From NCBI GenBank assembly GCA_031771865.1, contig JASISA010000003.1, positions 558,001 to 622,000 of the forward strand: a stretch of DNA of 64,000 bases, written 5' to 3'. The stretch comes from Nothophaeocryptopus gaeumannii (lineage: Eukaryota; Ascomycota; Dothideomycetes; Mycosphaerellales; Mycosphaerellaceae). Of this stretch, positions 1 to 11,590 are shown one piece after another (the stretch's first letter is position 1; each line of letters opens with the position of its first letter). Both the position numbers and the translations under genes were made by a program. A model generated the notes under the pieces. It saw only the letters and a program-made list of their open reading frames with translations. It searched no databases and had not been told where the DNA came from.

Positions 1-1271
1 GTTTCTCGACCTTCTTCTCCGAGACTGGTGAGCTCGCACATTCAGGACCCTAACCAAGCCGGCAGTGCGATACTGACGAATTCAAAGGCAACGGCAAATA
101 CGTGCCACGAACCATCTACTGCGATCTCGAGCCAAACGTCGTCGACGAGGTCCGCACCGGTACCTACCGCAGCCTTTTCCACCCCGAGTTGATGATCACC
201 GGCAAGGAGGATGCCTCGAACAACTACGCTCGTGGTCACTACACTGTCGGAAAGGAGTTGATCGACCAGGTTCTTGACAAGGTCCGACACGTGGCAGACA
301 ATTGCTCTGGTCTCCAAGGTTTCCTGGTCTTCCACTCTTTCGGTGGTGGTACCGGTTCCGGTTTCGGTGCTCTCCTCATGGAGCGCCTGTCTGTCGACTA
401 TGGCAAGAAGTGCAAGCTGGAGTTCTGCGTCTACCCAGCTCCACAGGTTGCCACCTCGGTTGTCGAGCCTTACAACTCCATCTTGACTACCCACACCACT
501 CTCGAGCACTCTGACTGCTCCTTCATGGTCGACAACGAGGCCATCTACGACATCTGCCGACGCAACCTCGGTATTGAGCGTCCCAACTACGAGAACCTGA
601 ACCGCCTCATCGCTCAGGTTGTCTCCTCCATCACTGCGTCCCTCCGCTTCGATGGTTCGCTCAACGTCGATCTCAACGAGTTCCAGACCAACTTGGTCCC
701 ATACCCAAGAATTCACTTCCCACTGGTCGCCTACGCACCAATCGTCTCCGCAGCCAAGGCTGCGCACGAGGCCAACAGCGTGCAGGAGATTTCCATGTCC
801 TGCTTCGAGCCAAACAGCCAGATGGTCAAGTGTGACCCTCGCAATGGGAAGTACATGGCCACTTGCTTGCTCTACCGCGGAGACGTCGTTCCAAAGGACG
901 TCCACCAAGCTGTTGCCACACTCAAGACCAAGCGCACCATCCAATTCGTCGACTGGTGCCCAACTGGCTTCAAGATTGGTATCTGCTACCAGCCACCACA
1001 GATGGTTCCAGACGGAGACCTCGCCAAGGTCAACCGCGCCGTCTGCATGCTTTCCAACACCACCGCTATCGCCGAGGCCTGGTCTGCTCTGTCCCACAAG
1101 TTCGACCTCATGTACAGCAAGCGTGCCTTCGTCCACTGGTACGTCGGTGAGGGTATGGAGGAGGGTGAGTTCTCCGAGGCTCGTGAGGACTTGGCTGCGC
1201 TTGAGCGCGATTACGAGGAGGTTGCTGCGGACTCTGCTGAGGGCGATGATGGCGCCGAGGCCGAGTACTAG
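1..1271 (+). CDS. Alpha-tubulin, 5' part missing
   Basis: Alpha subunit of the microtubule heterodimer; binds GTP at the non-exchangeable site. The window opens inside the gene: a short exon (1-27) codes for the conserved STFFSETG stretch, then a 60-bp intron (28-87, branch site CTGAC near 73-77) and a long exon 88-1271. The tubulin signature GGGTGSG is read at about 342-362, and the MEEGEFSEARED segment lies near the C-terminus. The protein ends in an acidic tail with a C-terminal EY, so the terminal tyrosine is kept. About 400 residues are present of the usual 450; the missing N-terminal exons lie left of the window. Codon use is C-rich at third positions, as expected for a highly expressed gene. 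The large antisense frame over it is a shadow. Identification is very secure. Confidence 0.98.
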
Positions 1272-2119
1272 ACGTGTCGAAATTGCTCGAGAATGAGCGA
1301 ATGTGGGAAAGGGTTGTCCATTGACAGTTGGCGATGGGTGTATCTTTGGTCATCAGCACCGCTGGCAGAATCAGGCGGCGATACCCAAGAGCATAGGCCA
1401 GCCTAGCTTGCTGGTGCAATTGTTTCCTTTCGTCTTTGCTTTTAATCATGAACAGTCGAGCGATCCGCAAATACCAACCAATGATCTACTTCTAAAACAC
1501 TGGTGACATGCCCTACCCGGTGCTACCACATCCTGGTCTCTCGCGTGTCTCTTGTGCTCGAGGAGGTGCGCCTCCAATCGGGATGCTACAGTTTATGCGG
1601 ACATCGCGTCATTGTTCTTCCGTCACCTCCATGCACATAGCCACACATCACCATCGTTCATCCGAAGGCGAGTGTGAGGGCAGCCCCGTGGCGTGGCCAA
1701 CGCTTCGCAGTCTCAGCTCGACTCGCGCTGCGCGTAACAAAACGCAGGGGCCATGTAAGCTTCACCCGGGCCATCTTTTATGAGGTACTCGGAGTACTCC
1801 CTCCCATGTACCTATACGCACCGTGAGTGAATTTCAAGGAGACGTCTTGGTGTGCTTCCGGTGGATTGTGTGATCGACTTGCTTTTCCCAGTTGATCTGT
1901 GGACCATCTTCTTCAATTCTCCACTTCGCCGAAACAATTCGCTCTCACTGCCGCAACACCCGATTCTATCGCGAGAGCAACAACATCCGAGGCTAGCGCA
2001 AACAGAAACACATACAGTCACGGACACATCCATCAAGAGGCGCAAGTAGCACCACCTCGAGCAGCCGGGCAATATCTTGCGCAGCCAGATCGGCTCTTGC
2101 GAAAGCGCGCAGAACCAAC
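1272..2119. other. Intergenic: tubulin 3' UTR and WW-gene promoter
   Basis: Tubulin 3' flank followed by the upstream region of the WW-domain gene. The part from about 1850 is pyrimidine- and CA-rich, as in fungal 5' leaders. No other coding signal seen. Confidence 0.6.
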
Positions 2120-3651
2120 ATGGCCGAGCCAAGTACACCAGACGCTGGTCCAGATCATGCACCGCCTACGCTGCCTCCTGGATGGTGCGTCTCTACATCC
2201 CCTCTCAGAGCACGCCTGTCCTCTGCTTCACCTATCCATCCTCTCGTCGTCCGCGATATTTGCTTGCGACTTGGCACTGACGTAGCTGGTGTCGATTGAA
2301 GGATTGCGCAGTGGGATGCGAAGTGAGTACCTACTCCGCCTCAAACGGACCTTTGAGGCGTCCCATTGACTTTCCTTTTGTTTTCGGCCTCATCCTAACA
2401 TACAAGCAGATCACGAAAGTACTACTACGTGCAGATAAGCACCGGCGAATCGACCTGGGACGTACCCACAATGGCTGCACCGAACGTTCCCACACCGGGG
2501 GGGACACCTGCTGGACAGAGCCCATATGCCGTACCAGATGAGGGCACACGAGGCATGGGCGGACAAGAAGGTGACAGAAGCTTGGGCGTACGTGAACAGA
2601 TTATCGGGTGGAGGGATACATACGCTGACTCTGGGCGCAGGGCTCACTTCTGAACTCGGTCCTCGGCAACAACAAGCAGAGCTCAGGCGGTCTTGGAGGG
2701 CTCGCTTCTTCAGTGTTGGGCGGATCATCATCTCATGGTTCAAGCCAGCAAGGGCACGGCAGCTCAAACGGATTAGGCGGTATTGCATCGTCGTTTCTTG
2801 GAGGCTCGTCTTCTGGACAGAGTGGACAGCATGGCTCGAGCCAGCAAGGACACGGCAGCTCCAGTGGGTTGGGCGGTATGGCGTCGTCATTTCTCGGAGG
2901 CTCGTCTTCTGGACAGAGTGGACAGCACGGCTCTTCTGGACATTCGAGCGGCGGACTTGGAGGTCTCGTGAGCGGTGTTCTAGGAGGACATAACAAGCCT
3001 CACGGATCATCGAACCCATACGGATACACTCAAAATCAGTCTAGCGGAGGCCCATATCAAGGACAAGCACCGCCCGCGGCGTATCAGCCACCAGGCCAAC
3101 ACGGCGGCTTCCAACCGCAAAGCGGCAGCTACAATGCGCCAGGCCAGCAGCACTCGCAGCCACCACACTCTCAGAGCCAACAGGGTCACCAGCAGCAGCA
3201 AGGCTACGGCCACGATCAGTCGCAATACGGCCAGCAGTCACACTACGGCCAACAGCCGCCTCATTCAGGAGCCCCACACGCAGGAGGATATGGAAGCCAG
3301 CCCCCTAGCCAGCAACCTACACCACACAACCCATACGGCCAGCAAGGCAACTACGGATCTTTTCCGCCACCTCCAGCCGGTGGCTCTCACCAAGGCTATG
3401 GACAGCAGCAGCACAGCGGTTACGGCACTCCGGGCTACGATCAGCAAGGCGGTTACGGTGGCCATCAGGGCTACGGCGGCCAGCAATCGTTTCCCCCACC
3501 ACCACCGGGCAGTGCGCCTCACGACCAAGGTGGATATCAGGCCTATAACCCGTCCGGCCAGCAGGGTTATGGAGGAGGATACGGCCAACAGCAACAAGGT
3601 GGTTACAGTGGGCAGTATCAATCTCAGCCTCCTAATCCGCAGTGGAGATAA
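2120..3651 (+). CDS. WW-domain protein with Gly/Gln-rich prion-like tail
   Basis: Four exons by my reading: 2120-2184, 2302-2322, 2410-2587, 2641-3651, giving about 424 aa. The first three encode a WW domain (LPPGW ... IAQWDAKSRKYYYVQ ... STWDVPT), with tryptophans at the expected spacing; WW domains bind proline-rich ligands. The first tryptophan codon is split by intron 1. The rest is low complexity: glycine/serine repeats in which GSSQQGHGSS and SFLGGSSSGQSGQHGSS recur, then a QQ-, YG- and PPPP-rich region to the end, as in prion-like or phase-separating proteins. The layout recalls fungal WW proteins such as yeast Wwm1, but orthology is not shown. The donor at 2588 (GTACGT) keeps the frame, unlike the GTGACA at 2571. 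Confidence 0.85.
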
Positions 3652-4291
3652 CAGTACGATGAACGACGTTAATTCGATGATGAGAAGGGTTCTTGGGCTT
3701 TATCATGGGCGATGCATATGCGTTTGAATCGGAATGGTGTATCAAATGGATTCCCTTTTGGACCATCGAGGTCTGGTCAGTCAGGAGACAGTGTATGACC
3801 TCTTCAATGTGACTATTGGAACAATCGATCAGCGCAAAATTTGTGCCTAACACCAACGCGCGAAATGATCCCCTATCAAATGCTTGTGATGTCTAGCACG
3901 TGGCGTGAAATACATCCCGCGGCAGTGGTCTTTGTTGCTTGTCTCGCTTGCTCGTCATCGGAGGCGTTCACGTGTCACCTGACGGATAGACCCGCAAGCA
4001 AGCGCGACCGCCGACCGCTTGCTGGCTGCTGCATGCTCAACTGTTGAAACGCTACGGGCCTCACTTGCAACCACCACTACCACTACGTCCGAACCACACC
4101 TTCACTCGCCCATTTGCGCCGCAGTACCCTGACAAAGAGATTTGCACGGCACGAATACCACTCCCCGCGAATTCCTTGGACGGACGACGACCAAGCCGAG
4201 CTGCGTACGCAATACAGACGAGCGATAGCAACCCTTGAGGGACCGGACTGCATTTGAAGAAGAGCGTGGAAAGATACACTTGTTGTTCATC
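3652..4291. other. Intergenic before YPT1
   Basis: 3' flank of the WW gene and 5' leader of YPT1, pyrimidine- and CA-rich near 4060-4130. No additional gene supported. Confidence 0.5.
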
Positions 4292-5388
4292 ATGAACCCA
4301 GAGTAGTGAGTCTTGAGATGCTGTTTCGCTTTCTGCGCCCACTATCCTGGCTGGTGCCTAAGTGAGGTTGCTGGAAAGCGAGGTGAGGGTTATGGACTGA
4401 CAGTGGTGATGCAGAGTACTTCACATTCACCTTTTCACACCTATATCTTCTCAGTGGATGACTGAGCGACTGAGCGTGCGACACGCACTTTCAAGGCTGC
4501 AGACATGTGTCAAAAGGAGGAGATCGCAAGCCCAGCTTACAACGACCTCGAGATCCTCTTTGAGGAAGCAGTGGCGGTTATGCCACGGGCTGCCACCCGG
4601 TCGGCACCGCAGCCGTCTGCTATTTTCGAGAGAAACTCCGAGAGGCTGTCACGTCTCGGGAACAACTCGCTGACTGAAGACGACGACAGATACGACTACC
4701 TCTTCAAGCTTCTGCTCATCGGAGACTCCGGTGTTGGAAAGTCTTGCTTGCTCCTTCGATTCGCCGACGACACTTACACCGAGAGCTACATCTCCACAAT
4801 CGGCGTAGACTTCAAGATTCGCACCATTGAGCTCGATGGCAAGACTGTGAAGCTCCAGATTGTACGTAAGAGAGCAGTGTGGGTATCTATACCAGGCTAA
4901 TACGAGACAGTGGGACACCGCTGGCCAAGAACGTTTCCGAACCATCACATCCTCCTACTACCGCGGCGCACACGGCATTTGTGTTGTCTACGATGTCACT
5001 GACATGGACTCATTCAACAACGTCAAGCAATGGCTGCAGGAGATTGACCGCTACGCCACAGAGGGCGTCAACAAGCTCCTTGTGGGCAACAAGAGCGATA
5101 TGACAGACAAGAAGGTCGTTGAATACACAGTTGCAAAGGTATGCAGGAGAAAAGGCTGAGTAGACCAAATCAACATGAGCTGACTTGCTACAGGAATTCG
5201 CCGACAGCTTGGGTATTCCTTTCCTCGAGACCTCGGCGAAGAACGCGAGCAACGTCGAGCAGGCTTTCTTGACCATGGCCCGCCAGATCAAGGAACGTAT
5301 GGGCAACACGACAGTCAACAACAAGCCCACGGTTCAGGTCGGCCAAGGTTCCAATGTGCAGTCCGGCAGCGCAGGTGGCTGCTGCTAA
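4292..5388 (+). CDS. ypt1: Rab GTPase Ypt1/Rab1
   Basis: Small GTPase controlling ER-to-Golgi traffic and autophagosome formation. Exons 4292-4302, 4690-4861, 4911-5138 and 5194-5388 give 201 aa, the family length. Exon 1 encodes only MNP plus part of E; the joined start reads MNPEYDYLFKLLLIGD. GTPase boxes are all present: GDSGVGKS (P-loop), the switch-I STIGVDFKIRT, DTAGQE, NKSD and ETSAK. The protein ends in GGCC, the double-cysteine geranylgeranylation site. The first intron is long (387 bp) and, to keep phase, must use GTAGTG as donor; the nearby GTGAGT at 4306 would create a stop. The frame that stays open upstream of 4690 lies in this intron and is not coding. Confidence 0.96.
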
Positions 5389-6196
5389 ACGACCCGCGGC
5401 GGAGAAGATTTCGGACACAAGAAAGACAAGTATGAAAGTATGCACGAGAGCCTGGCACGGGTTGGATCGAAGGGATGACATCACATGGAGCGATTGTATG
5501 CTGAAGGAGAATGGGATTGAGGTTTTGAGATGGGCGTTACTGCTACGGCATGCTGCTAGATGTGCTTGCTTGCTTGCCTGCTTCCCCTTTAGACATCGGG
5601 CGCAGGGCATTATCCGTGGACGATAGCAAGCTTCTCTTACTCTACAGAATGGTGCGCATAATGAGGCTTCCGATATCACAGTAACTTGATTGCGGCCTCC
5701 CTATAAACCTACTTACTCGTGATGTGCAGATGTAAATGTGCACGGGCGTCTCGGGGGCCCGCGCGTCGAGGGTGACTTTCCCTCCGCGAGTTGGTGAAAT
5801 CATGTCGACCTTCATCTCAGAAGACCCGACTGAATCTCCAGGTGACATGTGAATCTGCGTGCTTCTGAGGTTTGTCTTATCAGTCTGCCACGCGAAGTCC
5901 GTTACAACCCCTCGAACGCGGGTCTGCGGCCGGACCTGGCCTCCGGACCTGGCCATCGGACGCGAACTTCACGTTCGTTCCCATCAGGTCTGGCAGTCTA
6001 TGCCACGGCGACTCGGGCACAACATTCATTGTGCACACCGACGGTACCTGCATGAACGGCGAAGGGTTCTGCAGGCAAACGAAAGCGGCAGTATCCGAAC
6101 ACATGCTGTGACTGCCTCGCACAATTCTGTTCACGATGCTTCACGACGCGTCCAGCGCACGCACAGCATTCCAGTCAGTTCACCCGCTCCGCTGAT
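5389..6196. other. Intergenic before the SUZ12-like gene
   Basis: YPT1 3' flank and 5' region of the VEFS-box gene. Short overlapping frames here have no recognisable features. A direct repeat of CGGACCTGGCC is seen at 5932-5954. Confidence 0.5.
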
Positions 6197-9052
6197 ATGG
6201 TCCACAGCAACAACCAGAAGACCTACACTGCCACAGCATCGCTATATTACGAGCAGATTAGTCACATCCCCAAGCGGCCATTTCTGCGCCGCAACTTGGA
6301 ACACAGCCTTGACTGCTACGAGCTCTCACGAGAGCATCCAGATGTCACGACCACGCCGCAAGATTCTAATTTTCACGAGTTACTACGAGAGCCCTGGAAA
6401 CCTCCCAGCGAAGCGATGATGACGGCATTGATCGCAGACAGCCGAGCTGCAGCACTCAACCAAGGTCTTCACATTGAATCGCTTCAACTTCGACTTCACG
6501 ATGCGGAGTCTGAAGAAGCGACTCGACAACCAGCGAGACAATCGCGCGAAATCGAAGGGCCAGACTGGTTGCCAGGACCGGGGCAAGTGAGACTACCCTG
6601 TCAGGTCAAATTACAGATTCATCACAAAGCTTCGACGAGGCAAAGTGTGCACGTTGACATCAGAGACGCCGAGCTCACTAGCCATGAAACGAGGTCCGGC
6701 CAACCGGTCTTTGATGTCACGCTCAGGAAGCCTTTTGCAGTCAACAACAGCAAACTTCATGTTGCGAAAGAAAACTTCAGCGATGGCGAGCCGTCCGGCT
6801 GGAGGCGGGAACTTGCAGACAGGTACACTTTAGAACTCTGGATTCAGTTCAAAGATTCTGAGGATTCTGCAGAGGTCTTGAATCTGCTTATGGGAGGGTC
6901 GACAAGCGATAACGGCAAGATTGCTCCCAACGAAGGCATAATCCGTGCTGTGTGGGGTGACCAAAATACCAACACCATGAACAAGGACCAAGGCTTGCCT
7001 GAGTTGCCTCCGGAAGGCCATCTACTGCCCTTGAGGCGTGCTAAAGGCCACAAAAGCCTTGAATTTCCCTACGGTCTCGATGTGAAGATGTGCTGGAGAG
7101 GTGCTGGCTCCGATGGCTCAGTCCTGGATGAATTCAATCGGTCGCAGGCTGTGCGACGGCGGAACCGACAACTTCCTACACCCACGCCAAGCGACGATAC
7201 AAGAGGGATGAAGCGCAAACGGAACTCGTCTGTGACGTCCGTGCGTTATCACTTTCGCTCGGTAAACTTTGTCCGGAGAAATATTTGCATGGGGGACTTC
7301 AGATGCATATTTTGTGGCAACGAACCGCCACATCCAACATTCGAGCGTCTCCATCTGCACTACTTCTCCCATCATGAGCATTTCGAGATCGAAGTCGACG
7401 ACGATGAAGATGATCCGGAAGTAAAAGTTGTTAAGATGACTCTCGTGGATGATAAACCCATCACCAAGCAGGACAGAAATTTCGATTGGCAGCAACCGCG
7501 GGTACGGCTGGATCTTCCAAGTCATCTTCGGGAGCCTGATCCGAGATGGGCTATTCAGCCTAGCCAGGCTCCAAAGTCGAATTTCAGAATCAACCCGTCG
7601 GCGAAGGCCGGGAGAGGGCGTTTGTCCCGCGTAGCGTCACCTGCGCTCCAACATTCGCCCTTGCCGAAGAAAACGAGAGACATGCCCCCTAAAGACGTGT
7701 TGGATCGTCCGGATGTTGAGCCAAGAAGACACGAGGTCCCCGATGTAAATAACATCAATTTCTACCGGACCAGCTCAAAGCAGAGACTGGAGCCTGGGAC
7801 CGAAATCAGCGACAGTGACCAGGAGACAGACGAGCGTTGGATTGTCCAAAGCCAACGGAGAGATCTGAAAGAGCTCGGAGCGGACGAAGTGGAACTGGAC
7901 TTCAACGAGCTATTTAATAGGCAACTCGATGAAGAGCAGCCGATGTCTGACACGCTGGTACGCGACGCACTTGTGCGGTTCGCGAGGAAGGAGAAAGAGA
8001 AGCTTGGTCAACCGATTTGGAGAGACAAGTTCAAAGCGAAACTTGAGCAGCTGCAGACGCGGAACGTCATTGCAATAGCCGACCTCGAATATTGCATGAG
8101 ATTATTACCGCTTGCAGACCAGGAGCACGATGGGCCTGAAAAGGATCCTTCGGTCAAGGACGACCTGTCCGAGAGGCCCCTACAGAACAGTCATGATAAG
8201 TCGAAAAAGCGTGTAAGCAGTATGTTAAGCCAGCAGCGCGGTTCACAGGGCACACAAAGCAAGTCTGCTGGTACAGGCATGCACCCGCCGCCCGCATTCA
8301 ACGGGGTCTCTCAGGAATCGCCCCTATCGAAGATGAGATCCACATTCTTGAGCGAAAAGCTTGCCTCAAAGGGGAAACCTAATGACTCTCGCGGCCCAAG
8401 CGCTCGACCTTCTTCACGCCCGTCGAGTTCAGCAGTAGAGACGGCTCCATTCGGACGACGGACCATTATCAGCAAGCGCGCACCTGGTCTCAACACGGCG
8501 AAGGAAGTGCAGCAGCCTGTGGAGACGCCCGTGTTCGAGCTTGTCAAAGACAGTGAGGAGATGAAGCCGATCGACGACCTTGAGCCTCGCGATCTTGAAT
8601 GGGGAAGATTCACGAGTATCCTGGACGGCGACTTCAACTACACCCGTTCCAGAGACTACCCTGTCTGCATCAGTAATACTACGCTCCCGGTGGTGACCAG
8701 TGAGGAGGATTGGTATGCTGCGCTCGAGACGGCGTCACCGCACGATCCGATCGTCTTTGAAGTGCATGAGCATTGGTCGTACGAGAAGCTGCTTGAGGAA
8801 GGCACGGAGGATAGGCAACAGACACCTGCTGATAGGTTGAGCAAGCAGTCTCAGCACCATACAAACGATTTTGGCAAGGGCAAAGCTGTTGCCACAGATC
8901 CACAGAAGGTCTGCACTTGTGGTGAGAAAGCGGTCGGCTTTAGGGGCACGATTGGGTGTGATAGTACGGATTGCATGAGGCTGAACTTCCATATGGCTTG
9001 CGTGAAGCTCGATAAACGACCGAGGGATTGGAGGTGTGCGGATTGTCGCTAA
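6197..9052 (+). CDS. SUZ12-like Polycomb (VEFS-box) protein with C-terminal PHD-like finger
   Basis: Probable SUZ12 subunit of Polycomb repressive complex 2, which places H3K27 methylation in the nucleus. Single exon, 951 aa, start at the first ATG of the frame. In order: an N-terminal region beginning HSNNQKTYTATASLYYEQ; a C2H2 finger around residues 370-397 (CIFCGN, then the HLHYFSHH histidines); a disordered basic stretch; a VEFS box from about residue 518 (NFYRTSSKQ, an acidic DSDQETDE, then the helical EALF-type segment to EYCMRLL near 640); a long disordered linker; and a C-terminal cysteine/histidine finger (CTCGEKAVG ... CDSTDC ... FHMACVKL ... WRCADC) that looks like a PHD finger. 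The PHD-like end is not part of the animal SUZ12 layout. Family assignment is from domain order; the exact gene name is not certain. Confidence 0.85.
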   Translation: MVHSNNQKTYTATASLYYEQISHIPKRPFLRRNLEHSLDCYELSREHPDVTTTPQDSNFHELLREPWKPPSEAMMTALIADSRAAALNQGLHIESLQLRLHDAESEEATRQPARQSREIEGPDWLPGPGQVRLPCQVKLQIHHKASTRQSVHVDIRDAELTSHETRSGQPVFDVTLRKPFAVNNSKLHVAKENFSDGEPSGWRRELADRYTLELWIQFKDSEDSAEVLNLLMGGSTSDNGKIAPNEGIIRAVWGDQNTNTMNKDQGLPELPPEGHLLPLRRAKGHKSLEFPYGLDVKMCWRGAGSDGSVLDEFNRSQAVRRRNRQLPTPTPSDDTRGMKRKRNSSVTSVRYHFRSVNFVRRNICMGDFRCIFCGNEPPHPTFERLHLHYFSHHEHFEIEVDDDEDDPEVKVVKMTLVDDKPITKQDRNFDWQQPRVRLDLPSHLREPDPRWAIQPSQAPKSNFRINPSAKAGRGRLSRVASPALQHSPLPKKTRDMPPKDVLDRPDVEPRRHEVPDVNNINFYRTSSKQRLEPGTEISDSDQETDERWIVQSQRRDLKELGADEVELDFNELFNRQLDEEQPMSDTLVRDALVRFARKEKEKLGQPIWRDKFKAKLEQLQTRNVIAIADLEYCMRLLPLADQEHDGPEKDPSVKDDLSERPLQNSHDKSKKRVSSMLSQQRGSQGTQSKSAGTGMHPPPAFNGVSQESPLSKMRSTFLSEKLASKGKPNDSRGPSARPSSRPSSSAVETAPFGRRTIISKRAPGLNTAKEVQQPVETPVFELVKDSEEMKPIDDLEPRDLEWGRFTSILDGDFNYTRSRDYPVCISNTTLPVVTSEEDWYAALETASPHDPIVFEVHEHWSYEKLLEEGTEDRQQTPADRLSKQSQHHTNDFGKGKAVATDPQKVCTCGEKAVGFRGTIGCDSTDCMRLNFHMACVKLDKRPRDWRCADCR

Positions 9053-9503
9053 TCAGAGATCTTTTCATCGGTATGTAGAACATATCGACACAGCTGCTAT
9101 CCGAGCAAAATGGTTCACTGCAGATCTGAGCATCCTTTCGGCTTTAGCGAAATTTCTGTTTGAAGAGAACAATAGAAAACCACGCCTTCGGAACTGGGTT
9201 GCTCAGCCAGAGCAGACTATTTGCGAATTTATGGCTGTTACAGCTCGGCTGCTTGACAAGATCAAATTGTAAGTGGTGTATGATGGATGGAATCGTGAAG
9301 ATGCGCAGTCTGACCTGCCACTTCACCTCGGCCCGAAAAATGTGGGCCTAGACGAAGTTTGGACAGTCTACTTTCACGACGTCACCTCCCGAATCCTCTG
9401 ATTCCATCAACACCACTCCGCATTGGATTCATTCATCGCCCTGGCGATTTGCAGGCTACGAACCGAGCATTAAGCCCTATACCGGCATGAAAGAGTTAGC
9501 GCC
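9053..9503. other. Intergenic
   Basis: Flanks of the SUZ12-like and 2EXR genes. No coding or RNA signal seen. Confidence 0.5.
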
Positions 9504-10456
9504 ATGGACCTAGCACCGCTGCTCAATTTGCCTACCGAACTCCGGCTTCGTATCTATGAGTTCACTTATGATTGTAACTTCGTTGGCACTAAGCTCGTGT
9601 GGCCCAACGGCCGATTCTTGCTGGATGTTCATCGTGGTACGTCAAAAGATGGAAGGGATGAATCAGGCTTCGAGATCTATACCTCTCCGTTCAGTCTCCT
9701 TCGTGTCTGCCGAAAGCTGTATCGAGAAGTTGCGCCTCTTCTCCCCGATATCCGCGATATTGAAATCCGGCTCGATAGTCTCACGCAACAAGACGCGCAT
9801 ATCTGGCTTCGGTTGATAGATGAGGAGCATTTCTCTAGGATACGCCGATTGAGCATCACAGGGTGGGACCGCTGTTGTCTTCGACGCCCGATGTATCAAG
9901 ACGGACATCGCTATGACTGCCAGTCTCACTCCGCAGATGCCTGTATCAAAGGATGTCAAGGCCCAAGCATGGATGAGTAGGCTCTTTCGATAATTCTCAA
10001 GCTCCGATCTTCACTAAACAAGGCAACAGATACGACGCAAAAGCCAAGCTCGGACTCTGCGATCGTTCCTTGGAAATGGATCTCACAGTCTTCGAGCGAG
10101 ACTTCGATCCCGATCGCTGGCACCGCCTACTCGGGGCCGATCACCGCGTACAGTCAATCAGCGGAGGCTTTGTCGGCGAACCTGCTTACGAGCGCGAGTA
10201 TTACAAGGGGCACTACCTGCTGCGCAACCTGAATGGCTGCGTCACGCTGCCGCAGCCGATAGCTCATCCTCCGCGACAGGTCTATTCGTGCAACTCTATT
10301 GTTGATATTCAGAAGAGTCTGGCGGGGCTTGTCAGCTACGATGGGGAGCTGAATTTGACGAAAGAGACTGTTTTATCGCTGATGAATTCGGTGCTTGGGG
10401 ATGGGTTTCAGGGTGGCTCGGCTGAAAGGTATCTTCATCGGCTAGGACCGCTGTAA
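9504..10456 (+). CDS. 2EXR-type (F-box-like) orphan protein
   Basis: Two exons, 9504-9976 and 10030-10456, about 299 aa. The N-terminus reads LLNLPTELRLRIYEFTY, the opening of the fungal 2EXR/F-box-like domain (a leucine-proline-x-E-[IL]-R-x-x-[IV]-[YF] helix), followed by FSLLRVCRKLYREVAPLL, the matching second helix. These domains are expanded in ascomycetes and presumed to mediate protein contacts; no partner is known for this one. The 53-bp intron uses GTAGGC as donor and has CACTAAAC as branch site; splicing removes the stop at 9978 and restores the frame (SMDE then YDAKAKLGLCDR). A second protein with the same type of domain lies at 40722. Confidence 0.8.
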
Positions 10457-11590
10457 CATGATCGAGCTGTGCACTATCCTCTGGCGCCAAGAAAAGCGTA
10501 CTCGAGACCTCCGGCATAGATGAAGCCTTCCACGCCGCCGTTAGCACCTTGGTGAAAGTCAGCACTGTATTCAATATCAGATGTGCCCTTCCATGAAACT
10601 TACAAGACTTATAGTTAGCCACCATCATATCCTCACAGGAGGAGTAGCGTCGTAAGGCAGGATTTTGATGGATGGAATCGTTTTGTTGTTCGAACTTCGG
10701 ATTGGAATGTACTACTAGTCTCGCATGGGACGTCCACTCGCTTGAAGCACTGCACTATTCATGTCTAATGTCTAGCTGTTTGCGAATATTTCGAAACACT
10801 CATAAATCGAAGTCGCATGGAGGTGACGGTCACCCTGTTCTCAAGGCAACATAACCGCTGCAAGAACCACTTCTCGGCACTTCATGAATCCATTGCTCCA
10901 GCCAGACTACAAAGCGACACGAGCATGAAGTAAGGCATCCGGAACGTGAAGTACCTTCAGCCTTGCGCCAATAGCAAAAGTTGTAAGATTGTCGGTATGT
11001 TCATAATGCACTTCAGCCAGATGTATGGAATTTGGCGGGTCCCATGTTATTTCCCAGGCGAGAACATGGAAAAAATAGGTCAACATGCCAGTTCAACTTT
11101 CCTGTCGCTTTTCTTGCGATTCCAAGGTTGGGCGCCATCACTGGCGAGATTATGATCCCGGCTCGATCGACCCTCAGCATTGAAATCAAAGGTGGTGGTA
11201 GTATGCGCGATACAGAAGCGCAAGTGGATATCAATTTGAACATGACTGGCAGTAAACTGCTTAGCACTATTTGTTTGATTTTCAAAGTATGACGCGGCGC
11301 TAGCCATTCGAGCTGTCATCGACATCTTTAAGGCTCTGAACACCCGCCGGTGATGTGCCCAGCAGCCATGCCTTCCTCTCGAAAGCAGGCACTTGGCCTT
11401 CACTTCCTTCCTGCAAGGTAAGGTACTGCATGCTGCGAGATGCAAGGCTTCGACTGTCGATTGGCTAACACTTCGCGTCGTCTGAGGCCGCATATGGCCT
11501 TGGTGTCTGTGAGAGTGCTGACGCTGATGTACGTGTTTGGTTTCCATGTCAGATCTGAGACCAGAGCTGGTACCCGTCCTTTTGCTGCCA
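10457..11590. other. Intergenic, 1.1 kb
   Basis: Lies between the 3' ends of the 2EXR gene (+) and the Nudix gene (-). Only short frames without domain features; I see no gene. Confidence 0.5.

Noticed and set aside
42..1136. 364-codon frame antisense to alpha-tubulin
   Set aside because: A mirror of the strongly biased tubulin codons; no domain and no independent support.
2571..2640. Alternative donor GTGACA for the third intron of the WW gene
   Set aside because: It breaks the reading phase; GTACGT at 2588 restores it.
4505..4689. Open frame extending the ypt1 reading frame upstream
   Set aside because: It lies in the first intron; Ypt1 proteins start MNPEYDYLF, which is recovered by splicing from 4292.
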